Assembly: GCA_021234155.1 (NCBI GenBank)
Contig: JAJEKV010000030.1
Location: 13,772,079-13,836,078 of the forward strand
DNA length: 64,000 nt
Source of the DNA: Isoetes taiwanensis
Lineage: Eukaryota > Streptophyta > Lycopodiopsida > Isoetales > Isoetaceae
Direction of reading: 5' to 3'
Position 1 is the first letter of the stretch. Each line of letters begins with the position of its first letter. Positions 35,663 through 47,200 of this stretch are shown here, one piece after another. The notes beneath the pieces were generated by a model, which had not been told where the DNA came from, did not search any database, and saw only the letters and a list, made by a program, of their open reading frames with translations. A program made the position numbers and the translations under genes.

Positions 35663-36215
35663 TGGGTTTGCCAAACTGGCCTCTCTAAGGCAGCTTGGGA
35701 TCCTGTCCTTTTCCTCAATTGATGTTCACTCATTTACACTGGGGTGGTTGGAGCTCCTTAAATATTAATGCAATTTCTTATCCTTGTACATCATGGTAAG
35801 GAATCTAATCTTTGCATTTATTAACATCATCAAGTGTTGAAGACAAATCATATAATATATGTATATACATCCAAATCTTCAAGACACTCAAATTCAAATC
35901 AATATAATTTCCTAGTTATGAGAAAAGCCTTCAACTAGAGAGCTCTTATCATCATAGGGTTCACTCATTGAGGCGTTTATGGCCGTTTGATGGGAGGTCA
36001 TCCCCTTCGTCTCCATATAGGTGGACTTCATTGCCTTCTAAAGAAGGTTCCATAAAACAAGGGGTAGATCCCACACTCTCTTCTGGTCCCTGGACCATAT
36101 CGGTTTCATGCGCACTAGCTTTGTCCTACAACTCGCGATGGAAATCTAGCACATTCTCACGCTGGAATTCCGTTCCTGGAGGAAACCTTGCCTCCAACTC
36201 TCTAATCGTAGGTGT
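35663..36215 (-). other. Probable gypsy LTR, with decayed pol-like tail beyond it
   Basis: 35663 to about 35950 should be the LTR of the gypsy element. On its far side (35960-36210, minus) a broken frame reads IRELEARFPPGTEFQRENV, which looks like the C-terminal tail of a gypsy pol. If so, two elements share this LTR. Low certainty. Confidence 0.3.
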
Positions 36216-36800
36216 GGACAAAATGGAAAGGTGTCCAAAAGAAGAAACAAAGGACAGTACCTCAAAAATCACTTGGAAGAACATAGATTATATTGAAATT
36301 GGTAAGGATAAAAATGGCAAACCCAAAAAAAGAATTGAGCATCAAAATTTACAGACTTCACCCAACGTTTTGATAGAAACCTTCAGATCCAAAGCAAAGG
36401 AGTTTGTGACATATAATTTCAGGTATAGATGGTAGCAGGCCAGACAACTACTGAACATGTTTGCTGATGATACCATTGCATCAATGGTTGACTTTGCAGA
36501 GAATTACTCTTTCAATGAGCAGAATGAAGTCCAGTCCAAGCATTGGCATAATGAGCAGATCATTATTCTTGTGCTCCTCACATATAGAAGGGATCCTGTT
36601 ACACAAGAAATCATTAAGGAAGAACATTTTCATATATCTGATGACAGAAAACATAATTCTTTATTTATGAAACATTGCTTTCTCTTACACAATCAGTGGA
36701 TGTAAGAGAAGGAAATCACTTTGAAGAAGCATTATGTCTTCTCAGATGGTGCACATAAAAAATGAGAATGCAAAATATGGAAACTTCTTTATATTCATAA
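36216..36800 (+). pseudogene. Fragment of an uncharacterised conserved protein (DFAENY, ISDD, SDG motifs)
   Basis: One frame, with a TAG at 36433 and a TAA at 36703, reads ITWKNIDYIEIGKDKNGKP, then SMVDFAENYSFNEQNEVQSK, HWHNEQIIILVLLTYRR, HFHISDDRKHNSLFMKHCF and KHYVFSDGAH. From memory, this D-F-A-E-N-Y, Q-S-x-H-W-H, I-S-D-D, S-D-G order belongs to a family of unknown function, scattered in animals and seed-free plants, often as repeated copies. The spaced Asp residues suggest an RNase H-fold transposase, which is inference. Only the middle of the family's usual length is present. Confidence 0.6.
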
Positions 36801-36913
36801 AAGTAGTCATAAGCACACACATAAGCAGTGATACACTACCCTTTACACAATTCCTTTTTCCACTATTCCAACAACGTGGAAAACCCCTTTTTGTATACGA
36901 CATTTCCCGACGG

Positions 36914-36986
36914 TTGAAATTCTGTGAGGGAAACATTTGCCGACGCGCAGAGCGCGAAGGCAAATGTTGACCCCGCAGAATTTCAA
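36914..36986. repeat. Foldback hairpin
   Basis: TTGAAATTCTG and AAACATTTGCC with GCGC pair with GCGC, GGCAAATGTT and CAGAATTTCAA across a 3-nt loop. Stem about 34 bp with small bulges. Likely a small MITE remnant. Confidence 0.6.
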
Positions 36987-37216
36987 GCACTTAGAGTGTA
37001 AACCACTCCCCGTTTAACAATGTGCTTTGCTTGAACCAAGCTGACTTTGTTCTTTGCAACTTGAGTAGCATAAACAATTGCCTTATTTCCTCTACAAAAT
37101 TTGTAGCTGGATTTACAATTCACCAAAGTTCAGTTTCAGAATTTTATACTCGAGTATTGATTCAATTCCAAAATTTCATACTTTTTTCAATTGCTGGTAT
37201 TTCATATTATTTTAAA

Positions 37217-38096
37217 GGGAAAACTACCAAAATACCCCTATGAGTTTATGTAATTACCAAAATGCCCTTATGAGTTTCAAAATTACCAAAATGCCCCCGA
37301 CTCAAATAAATGTACAAATAAATTACCAATTTGCCCCTACACATCAAACTTAATTACCAAAATACCCCAACACACTAAACTTAAACACAAAAATGCCATT
37401 ACATACTAATTCTGATCAATCTACACCAAATTTAATTATCAAAATGCCCTATACATCAAACTTAATTACCAAAATACCCCTACACAGTCTTGTTGTGACA
37501 CTTACAAGGAGCCAGTGTTTTTGTGGTCACATGGTGATGCTATTGGAAGCATGTCACCACCAGCCATACGCAGACCTCTTAGACATCCACAACTTAAACG
37601 CATGTGCGCAGGAGAAGATGTAGAGAAGAGGAATATCTTTATGAAAGGTGTAATGGAAGAGACACAATGCATGTAGTTGTAGGGCTCCAATTCAGTGATG
37701 ATTGTGACTTCTGTAATCTCTTTGTTGAATTTAAACTTCTATTCTTGAGGCATTTCGTATAGATTGAGTAGGATAAGTATGTAAGGGCATTTTGGTAATT
37801 AAGTTTAGTACATAGGGGGTATTTTGGTAATTAAGTTTGGTGTGTAGGGCATTTTGGTGATTAGTTTGGTGTAGATTGATCAAAATTGGTATGCAATGGC
37901 ATTTTGGTAATTAAGTTTGGTGTGTAGGGGTATTTTGGTAATTAAGTTTGGTGTGTAGGGGCAAATTGGTAATTTATTTGCATGTTTATTTTATACAGTG
38001 TATTTATTTGAGCCAGGGGCGTTTTGGTAATTTTGAAACTCATAAGGGCATTTTGGTAATTACATAAACTCATAGGGGCATTTTGGTAGTTTTCCC
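37217..38096. mobile_element. 880-bp long-TIR foldback element, MULE-like, with 9-bp target duplication
   Basis: Both ends begin GGGAAAACTACCAAAAT read inward. The arms (37217 to about 37500 and about 37780-38096) are inverted copies of roughly 300 bp. TATTTTAAA flanks it exactly on both sides (37208-37216 and 38097-38105). A 9-bp duplication, long terminal inverted repeats and no transposase fit a non-autonomous Mutator-like element. The arms consist of repeated units containing ATTACCAAAATGCCC. The central 280 bp are unique and have no convincing gene. Confidence 0.85.
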
Positions 38097-38249
38097 TATT
38101 TTAAATTGCTAGTATACAGATAAGGCACTAAGACCAATTTACAAGGTAAAACATCTAAGTACAAGGAAAAACATCTAAGTACAAGGTCAAACAAAACTAA
38201 TTTACAAGGTAAAACATGTAAGTATAAAAGAATTAGAAAAAGGCACAAG

Positions 38250-38455
38250 GCCATCATATTCATTGGGCACTAAGGCCATTACATTTTTAAGGCACAAGGC
38301 CATTACATTCAAAAGGCACGGTGGCCTGGATTTAGAAAGGCACACGACCTGGATTAAATAAAAGGCACAAGGCCTTGATTAGACAGAAGGCATGGCCTGG
38401 AGCAGGCGTATTCCACAGATTTACAAAGGCACAGAAGGCTGTTTCAACAAAGCTA
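38250..38455. repeat. Irregular repeats of GGCACAAGGCC
   Basis: At least eight occurrences of AAAGGCACAAGGCC or variants lie at uneven spacing. The same core makes the regular array at 19861-19995. Confidence 0.6.
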
Positions 38456-38549
38456 AAAGAAAAAAGAGTCATTAGCTCTTCATGCCTCATCTGTAAGAAT
38501 AATTCAGAAAGTTAGAAAGCTATAACATGAAATACAAGACAAAAACTAA

Positions 38550-39047
38550 TTACTTACTTTCAAGCCAATTCTGAAAATTTACAAATTCTGCAGCATCCAC
38601 CGGGTCTTCTGCCTCATCTTAGCTGGATCCCAAAAAGGCGCTTATTGCCTCATCTTCATCAGATTCAGCTTCTTGCAAATACTCCCTCAATATTTCCTTA
38701 GAAAGAGCTTCACAGGAATCCAAAAGCCCTGTACCGGTTTCAGAAGCTTGAACTTCCAAGCTGGTTTCATCTGAGCTTGTGGAATCAGAGCTTGTTTCAT
38801 CCAAGCTTTCTTCATCCTGGCTTGATTTAGACAATTCCAGGTCTTCGAAAGCATCTTCTTCATAATCTGCATGCACTCCATCTGTAGGCCATGGCCCTAT
38901 CCCATACCGAGCGAAAAGCTCTGGCAAAGGAAGGGAAATTAGAGTTTGACGAGAATTTTTTGTAGGGACAGGGGAGACAAAGCGGGAGCGGGAGCACTTC
39001 GGCATTCTGTTGGGAGAATTGGACGAGATGCTTCTCCTCACGACCAT
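38550..39047 (-). pseudogene. Acidic unrecognised protein with one in-frame stop
   Basis: From ATG at 39045-39047 the frame runs 142 codons: a basic start (SPNRMPKCSRSRFVSP), then LFARYGIGPWP, then a Ser/Glu/Asp-rich stretch and LSKEILREYLQEAESDEDEA. A TAA at 38619-38621 is followed in frame by DPVDAAEFVNFQNWLES and a GTAAGT donor near 38558. It may be the first exon of a gene with one nonsense change, or a transposon-carried protein. No family recognised. Confidence 0.4.
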
Positions 39048-39099
39048 ATAGATACTGGCGTGAAATAAATTTGGAGGCTACGATTTTAGAATTTTCGTA

Positions 39100-39335
39100 C
39101 CATTGGAATCTTCTTTTTTATTTTGGTAAGGGGTTGGGGAATGTGCCTGTGCAGCCGCATGGAACGCCGCATGTGGCGTTCCCTTCCCGCATGCGGCTTC
39201 TCTCCCTCCCGCTTGCGGGTTCTCTGGAACGCAGGTTGTTGGCATTCAATGCGAACCCTTTTCCCTCGCGGCAATGCGTTCCCTGCTTGCTCAAGGTTTG
39301 CCATGGAGTATCCGTCCCGCTACTTAGAAGCGGTC
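39100..39335. repeat. GC-rich cluster of short palindromes
   Basis: GAACGCCGCATGTGGCGTTC, CCCGCATGCGGC and CCCGCTTGCGGG follow one another, with looser inverted pieces (GGAACGC and GCGTTCC) around them. It stands out from AT-rich flanks; possibly a MITE remnant. Confidence 0.45.
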
Positions 39336-39665
39336 TATAGCCAGGTTATGCGCACACTGGCAGCTACAGCGATTAGCTTGCAGTCGATGGTGTTGGATCG
39401 GCATATATAGCTTGATAAAAAAATTTGGTGGACGTTGCAGTGGAGATATGTGATACAGGGATTTTGGCGGTGCATTCGTCTGCGCTGTTACACCCTTCTG
39501 CAGTCGTCATGGCCCCATGATAGAAACCAAGAAGCAGAACTTTAATCGACAACCTCAAGTTTTCCCTGACCAAATAGGGCGCCGATCTTCCGGTGTCTTT
39601 TCTTTGCTACTGTAGTTCTGCTATCTGGAGAAGGCCTCTAACTTGATTTTATTGTTTGCTTGCAG

Positions 39666-41668
39666 TTGTTAGAGCTCACATACTTAGCAACCTCTGGAGC
39701 TTCAAGGGGCTAAAGTTTCAGGTAAAATAATTTTTGCAACCGCATACTCTAGCTTTACATTATCGGAATAGTCTATCTGTGAAAATCAACTGGGGCAGTC
39801 TTTGTGGGACTCTGTTACATTGCATTGGAGATGATATCTGTGTTGTCTTATCCCAGGCTATTGTAAAGAATTGATTCCAGTCTGCTTTCCTTCCTGCGTC
39901 TAAGGTAAGTAATAGCGGAGATTTGGACTTTTGTAGGAGAAGGGCGGGATTAGGTTTGAGTTTATGCTTGCAAAACAGGGGCTTGCTTGCTCAGATTGTA
40001 TTGTTTTTATGCAGGCATCTCAGACTGCTTCAGGTAACAAATTCTCCATTTTCTTTTCTTGCATGGATTGATTGCTCCAGGAAATGCCGGATCAAGTTTG
40101 ATTGCAGTTGCTCTAGCTCCAACAGAGACTCAGCTTAAGCACACCTGTGCCATCTGTGCCATCACTCTCGACATCATTTGCAGAGCAGAGCAAAGAATTC
40201 TTCTGAAGTAAGGCTAATGCATTTCTTACAATCGTCTTCTCTTTAAAAAAATGCTCCATTAAACATCTGAATCTGATTTTCCTTTCTTCTGTCTTCTATT
40301 AATGAACGTAAATGTAAAGATTTTGATGTGTGATGCTTATTGGTGGGGTTTCTAAGTTACAAATATCTCTGGCATTGGCATGTGATGGCAATTTGCTTGC
40401 CACAATTTGCAGATGGTGTTGGTTGATATTTGTAAACTTGCATTGTAAGAGTTAAAATCTAATGTTTAACCATGCATATAATAAAACAAAGCACAACCAA
40501 TAGCTTCTAGAAGAGTCTGTTTGTTGCATCTGCGAACTGAGCATGAAGTCATGGCTGCACATGGTCATACTCATGCGTCATACTTCTTCAGATTTGTATT
40601 CAATCCTTATTGTTGACTGTCAGACAACTCTTTCAATTCTGTATCATATTTTTATCATTCAGAAACTTGAACATGGCCAATAGAATGCTGGTTTTAATGC
40701 TTCGACAATATGGGGCCTCACTTTTTATCCCTGGAAATCTGCATGTCACTGTTTTGCGCCTCTAGCCTAAAGTATGTCCCAAACTAATGCTTTTGTGCTT
40801 ATGTATGGACGTTTTTTGTTGCAGGCTATTGCATGAAAGTTTCTATAGATATTCAAAGGGAAAAGCCTTTGGGCTGCTGGTTGTATCAGGTAGTCTTTGC
40901 ATTCTGTAACTTTCATGTGGTTATTTGCTCTGGTCTATAAACCGAAACTGTAAATCTTAGGGCACATCGGTGGAGCTTGGAGCAAATCATTTTCTCCTTT
41001 TCGACTTTTTGATCTCGGCATATTTTCTTCTTTTGAATTTACCAGTTAAGGTATGCATCTTTGTTGTCAGCAACAAACTTTGATTTTGTTGCCTCGATTT
41101 CGCTCTGTGTCCATTTTAGCAAATTAGAAATTGATCCAAACCTAGGGAATCATCTAGAGGTGCTTCTTTTCTTTCTTTTTTCACAAACTCTTTTGCAAAT
41201 ATTTGAGGAACTTAAGACAAATGATGGCGCCAAAGAATTTACAATCTGGCTTGCCATAATTTTCCTTCATGATGATGACGGGTCCTGATATTGTAGAGTC
41301 TATGCCAGATTGTGCCCCTTCTAAAATTTTATCTTATCTTTGCAGACAATGGCATCGCTTTTGATGTCGGTGGTGAGGAAGGAAGAGTTGGATCTGGCAG
41401 ACAAGGCTCCTGGTAAACCATGTCAAAAGAAAGGGAATCATCTTTCCTCTCAACTCTATGCAGCATCTTAATATTTTGCTTATGAAGCTTTAATTATGCA
41501 TAAATGTTTGCATCTCTTATGAATGTCATGCCATACACTGAAGTGCCATAGAGGTAAGTCTTAGGCAAATGAACAACATACCTTTCATTTTTTCATGTCT
41601 CTTGATGTTTTAGGTTTAACCATAGCCACCTGTTTCGAGCTATGGAGGGTCCAGACAAAGTTTCCTAA
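39666..41668 (+). pseudogene. Candidate multi-exon gene, product unknown
   Basis: Seven segments bounded by AG and GT can be joined: 39666-39721, 39857-39904, 40015-40033, 40081-40207, 40825-40889, 41346-41412 and 41614-41668. The reading frame is consistent at every junction. The frame includes HILSNLWSFKGLKFQ, SSLIAVALAPTETQLKHTC, HESFYRYSKGKAFGLLVVS and GIAFDVGGEEGRVGS, ending at TAA 41666-41668. Exon 2 has an in-frame TGA. The last two exons are also open in a second frame (MASLLMSVVRKEELDLAD, then LTIATCFELWR, to TAA 41790). No start exon was found. I recognise no domain; it could be a pseudogene or a spliced noncoding RNA. Confidence 0.35.
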
Positions 41669-41799
41669 CCATGTCAAAATTTTCAATGACTTTGCCGTTG
41701 ATGGCCAAAGTGCAGGTTCCTTTGATTGGATATGGCATGCTCTATCCTCTTCGCTCATTCAGAGGCACCTCAGATCTTGCTCTGCAGAGTAACAGTAAT

Positions 41800-42791
41800 A
41801 GTAAGAGGAGAATACTATGTGTATGATTTTTCAAACTTTAGCAGAAGGTGAGCATTTTACGATCATCATGTCATTATTCTTCTATTTTGTTATTCATTTA
41901 TGCTGTAATTTAGGTATTTAGATAGAGGTCTGACTGGATCTAATTTGTTTCAGGCTTTTAGAGTTGTAGCATCAAGTTCTCATAAAGGAACATCAGCGTC
42001 AATTTCGTACATCTCCTCTTAGAGATGTGCAATTTGCTTGCTTTTAAAATGTTTATAATAATGATTCAGGTTGGAAAATGTGCACATAGGCCTCATTATA
42101 GAGTTTCTAGCCACTATCAGCCTTGAGCAGTCTTATGCCTGCAGAACCTGTGCCCTATTCTATGACTGCAAATTATTTAACATTATTTCATGTGTTCACT
42201 CTTGATAAATGGACTTAGATAGATGACCCAAATGTGATGACTGTATCATTGTTTTGCTCCCTATAATGAATAATTATGTCTTGAATGCATTTAGAGTTTA
42301 GTGTGGACGAGCTCAAGGTTAAAGGTGTTTGGGATTATATCAGGTAATCTAAGGACGTCCAAAGATAAGGAATTTTCAGAATTAAGTTCTTTGTCTTGAA
42401 TTGATAATACTTATAAAACTACAGGCTATAATAGTAAATGCACCATACCACCGAACTTGCTATAAACACCTAAATCCCAGAAGGTTTGCCATCATTACGA
42501 CATTTACAACAGATTTTTCTTTTTGTGTTTATTACCTCTCTAGAACAGATTTCACTAACATCATCACGTCTTCCATAAAGCTCTAAACTATCACAAACGC
42601 ATGCAATACCCTAAACTTTACACATTTTCATTATATCTACCTAGCAATTTCATGTGCCCAAGGATAATGCCTAAACCCTAAACCATCACACTTGGCACTT
42701 CATTACATGTACTTAACACAATTACATCTACAAATTTTATTCCACCTAAAAATCCCATTACATCTACCAATTCCACACGTCTAAGACTAAT
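41800..42791. other. No gene; probable Helitron interior toward the right
   Basis: AT-rich. From about 42420 the sequence is poor in G and rich in short C runs up to the Helitron end, which suggests that it belongs to that element. The 5' end was not located. Confidence 0.35.
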
Positions 42792-42820
42792 GCCCGGCAT
42801 CGCCGGGCACACGTTTCTAG
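42792..42820 (+). mobile_element. Helitron-type 3' terminus
   Basis: GCCCGGCATCGCCGGGC (42792-42808) is a perfect hairpin, then ACACGTTT and CTAG (42817-42820), then T. Closest of the three ends to a textbook Helitron terminus. Confidence 0.7.
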
Positions 42821-42907
42821 TCTTAATCGTAATGATTTAGTAGGATACGAAGTGAAATGCAAGTACCTTAAAATGATCATAATTTTATTTTCTAAAACAT
42901 TAAAAAA

Positions 42908-42926
42908 ACACACACACACACACACT
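42908..42926. repeat. (CA)n microsatellite
   Basis: Nine to ten CA units after an A run. Confidence 0.85.
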
Positions 42927-43019
42927 ACTTATCTTGAAATGGCCATCATCTTTTTTGTACATCAATCATCTTATGTTGGCTTGGCATTTGTTTGGTAATT
43001 GTAATTGTAATTGGCTAGT

Positions 43020-43760
43020 GTAAATTGCAATTGCCTTAAGGCCCCATTTTGAATAGAATTTGTTAGTGTAAATTGAACTTGTAACAACAAGTCAAAATTT
43101 GGTCAATGAAAGTCAAACTTTTGCCTAGGAGTGATTCACACTTGTTGACTTAAAAATTGTTGACTTACGGTTTACAAACATCTTGTAGACAATATGCCTT
43201 AACATAATGCATGGAATAGCATTATGACTAGCCTTGTTGACTTGGCACTTGCTAACTTGGTAATTGTTGACCAAACATGCTGTCAACTAGAATATGTTGT
43301 ACCATTTAATTCAAAATTTGGTCAATGAAAGTCAAACTTTTTTCGGGGTAATGTCCAGTTCCTCTGCTGCAAAGTTTGTAAGATCCAGATGGAGGAGGAC
43401 CAGAGCTTTTCTCTGTTGTTAACTTACACTTTACCAAACATGTTGTCAACTAGAATATATTGTACCATCTGAGTAAAATTTGCTAATTTGTGTTGATTTG
43501 GCAACATGGAGCATTATTGCTGGAATATCTTATTGTTGCCTTACTAAACATGTTGTCGACTAGAATATGTTGTGCCATTGAATGCATGTGAGATATTTAA
43601 GCCCATTATTAAAAAAAAGGGAAGTCAAAATATATGCCTTAATGTTCCAATAGGCATTTGTGTTGATTTGGCATTTGTTGCCTTAGTAATTGTTGATTTG
43701 GCAACATGTGGAACATTGAATGCATGTGAGATATTTGAGCCCATTACTAAGAAAAGTATG
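43020..43760. repeat. Degenerate tandem and interspersed repeats
   Basis: CAAAATTTGGTCAATGAAAG, ACTAGAATATGTTGTACCAT and TGCATGTGAGATATTTGAGC each recur two to four times with changed spacing. A frame at 43572-43823 contains the last phrase twice as NACEIFKPI and NACEIFEPI. This looks like repeated local duplication, not a gene. Confidence 0.5.
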
Positions 43761-43989
43761 GAAGAGGATTACATTTTGAAAGTTCATGACACTCTGGCCT
43801 GTAATAAAGCCAGAGAGCCATAAGTTTTCATCATCTAACCTCTATCTATACTCTTCAATGAAACAACAAAAGACTATTTATATAGACGGACGAATTTTGT
43901 AATATATGCATGTGGGATATTGCTAACTTTGTGTTAGGTTTCTACTAAGTATTTATACTACAAGGGTCGAAATTAGGGGTTTGCTCTTT

Positions 43990-44250
43990 TGATCATACTA
44001 ATTTCGAAAATGCACAAGACCTTTGTACATAAGCAATTATGTTCACGTCTGGAACTAGCTTGTGACCAAAGCACGTGGGATATTTGAGCCCATTATAATG
44101 GAAACTGCATGTCAGAGAATTATAAAGTTCTTTAAATGTTTGTGGTGTTGATAAACACCAAATTACAATAACAAGGAATCTAAAATTAAAAAACATACAA
44201 CAGTTTAGGACAAGTCCATGGTCTTCAGTACCTCCAACACTTTTGTGCTC
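43990..44250 (-). repeat. Duplicate of the phosphatase pseudogene 3' end
   Basis: About 70 bp around TTTCGAAAATGCACAAGACC closely match the sequence at 44255-44325 that encodes the C terminus of the neighbouring pseudogene (CAFSKLV against CAFSKSV). Confidence 0.55.
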
Positions 44251-44256
44251 TTTTTA

Positions 44257-47200
44257 TCATACTGATTTCGAAAATGCACAGACCTTTGTAGATAAGCAAT
44301 TATTCACTTTTGGAATTAGCTTCTCCAAATAAGGTACTATAATCTTCAACAGGTAATCACCGTCATTTATGTCAAGCATGAAGGACCTTGGTGTGATGCA
44401 GGAATCTGCATTATATTTAAAGTTCATATACCTATAAGGATCAATCAGCAAAGTTGTCCTCATGCTAAATTCAGGACATTTCTCATAAACTTTTGTCAGT
44501 TTTTTGATGTGGCAATAAGTTCCCTTATTCACTTTCAAAGGATGCACCATCTATTTGAAAAGAAACTTATCAACTAAGGCCTGAGAATGAAAGACCTCAG
44601 GCAGCTAATTACTGAGTGATTGGAAGACCATATACCAACAGCAAAGTGTTTGGTGACGAAATGCATGAACTGCACTGCCCCTGGCCTGACAACAAGAACC
44701 TCTTTTCTTGATGGATGAAGTTGGACACCTTCCACCACATTGGGTACTGCTTTAGCATTTTTGAAAACCTTGTATAGGATCTGGCTCAATAGCCAAAAGC
44801 TTCTTGCCAACAACACTGGCACTGCGCAGTGACAACTATTAGAGTAATTATAGCAGTACAATAGGCAGAAAGAAACACATTAGAATCACCTTAGTTTCTT
44901 AGTTATTGATTTGGATGGAGCTCGTTTGCTGGAGGAAACCTGCTTGGAATTATTCTTAGAAGGAGATTCTCCAACTGATGCCAATTCAGTTTCTTCCTTG
45001 TGATTGTTTTCTCCACAATATCAGCATGTTTATTCAATTTGGAAACATAATCATCTATATTCTTCAATGTTGTTTCACATTCTTCATGTATTACTTGCAC
45101 AATATTGTCTTTAATTCTGTTGGAAATGTCAACTAAAGACTTTAAAATATCCAAACTTGGGCCTCCTTCATTCAAGTTATCAAACTAAATAAGTACATAT
45201 AGTAGAAAAAGCCAAAGTAGTTATACTTCCCAAGAATAACTTACTTTTTAGTCTTTTACAATTGTTACTTTGTTCAGCATTGTCTCTCTTCAAGCTCAGG
45301 CTTGTGGAAAATAATAAAGTACAATCTTCAATGGATTGCATAATTATATCAGGCTCCTCCAAGTCAGGAGGTGTGCTTAATGATGGATCTTGACTCTTTT
45401 CAATGGACTGCACTGCACTGTAATTGGGAGCAGATTCCATTGCAGATCTACATGGAAGTCCAATGGACATGAACCAATTATGAGGCATCTGGCTCTCATA
45501 AGAGGGACAAGTTGATCTCTTTGAGAAACATATATAAGCACAAATTGGATGGAAAATGTGCATGCAACGTGCAATGATGGCTGAGACACAAAATGGGTCA
45601 TAAACATATGTTAGCTCCTGAGGGTAAGATACAGGCTTTGGATAAGATTGTTCGAAATTTTGTGTGGGGCACGGATGATGAAGGGGCGGTTGTTAAAGTG
45701 GCTTGGTGGAAGTGTCTCCGCCCCCGGGAGGATGGGGGCTTGGCCATCTTGGATTTGGCACTGCATAGTAAGGTGTTGGTCTCCAAGTTTGTTTGGAGCA
45801 TTCTGCAGGATGGAGCATCTTCTCTTGGGGCGGCGCTGTTGTTGCAGTCTCTTCGCCATTGTGTGGCATTTGGGAAGCTATCTGTGCATGTGGACTTGCC
45901 CTGGGCACTGTTATATGGTCTCCGACCTTTCCCACATGCATCCCCTTTTCCCACGGGGGTGTTGGGGCTTGGGATCATGTGCGTATGCTCTTCCAGCTAG
46001 ATTATGCCTCAGTTTATCACCACTCTTCTCCTTTCTTGTGGGTTCCTCTACCCCCAAGCAAGACTTGCCCTTTGGCGCCACTGCATGCTGCGGGCCTGGA
46101 CGCGGCCGTTGAAGGCAAATCTGTGCTCACCTTGGAGGATTCAGTATTGGGATGGTCAATTAGCTTCGGTGGAGTTCTTTTCGAGCTCAGCTTTTGCCCG
46201 AGGGGCGGGACTATCATTCGGGAACAAGTGGCGGAGTATTCCGCCACACATACCTATAGTCTCTCGTGATGATGTGGTGGTGCAGGGTTTGGAAGGTTCA
46301 TCCCGGATGTTGTGTCTTCTTGTTTTGTCTTTGTCTTGTTACCTTGCATCGCTATATTTATGACACCGCCCCCTTCCCCTTGCAAATGGTCTCGCGGCTT
46401 AGGGTTCTCGATGGCTTCGGTTTGGGCGTGGACATGGAGCTCACTTCCCCCACGTAATGTTAGGGTGCTTCGCGGCGCGATGGTGCACCGCCAGATCGTG
46501 GTGAATGCCCTTGTGAGTCGGTTTAGGCCGGGTGTGAGCCCTCTCCGCCCTTGTTGTGGCCTTTCATCGCGGAGACTGTGGAGCATTGTCCGGTTTTTAT
46601 GCCCTCACTTGCGTCGCCTGGGATTGGGTTAGGGCTCGCTTCATGTGAGATTGACTAGCCGCCAGCTTGTCGCTTCATGTGTATCCTGGTGCTTGGCCAC
46701 TCTTTATGGCAAAGAAGCCTTGCATTTGTGCGGGCTTGGTTGGTGTGGCTGATTTGGAAGCGGCCCGGTTGTGGATCTTCCGTGGGATTCAAAGCAGCCT
46801 CAAGCCCTCTCGATTCCTCGACTGGCGATACAAGTTATTTCAAAAGCTTTAAATGTTCCCTGATTAGTAGAGCGGAAGTTTGCCATTTGGCGGACTTTTG
46901 GGTGTTGTAGATGGTGATGGTCGGTTTGTACGCCAGTAGAGTTGCGGTTTTTCTGTGAGTTTGTTGTGGAGTGTCGAGGTATCACTGTCTCTTTGGGGCA
47001 GTTCTCCTTCCTCCTTACTTGCTTTGTAACATTACCATTGTTTTAATATATTGATGACACAGTTCTTCAAAAAAAAAAAAAAAAAAAAAAAAACTTCATA
47101 AACTTGTAAACGCTACAGAAGAGCAACTTTTGCATGAGGAAAGAAGAACTCATACTCATCTTCTTTCTCAACCTTTGTTGTAACACTTTTCTTCATTTTA

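Larger units (their letters stand above)
31980..35663 (-). mobile_element. Decayed Ty3/gypsy retrotransposon
   Basis: On the minus strand, order from the right is: primer binding site TGGTATCAGAG (35645-35655), gag, zinc knuckle, protease, RT, RNase H, integrase. This protease-RT-RNase H-integrase order is that of gypsy. A complete TRIM sits inside the RT (33299-33626). Integrase is recognisable to about 32050 and fades toward 31980. The right LTR should begin at about 35663 (TGGG...). A left LTR was not recognised. Confidence 0.8.

Noticed and set aside
45598-46632. Many long frames on both strands with GC-rich peptides
   Set aside because: They are shadows of the LINE; only the plus frames matching the 22.65-kb and 50-kb LINEs are real.
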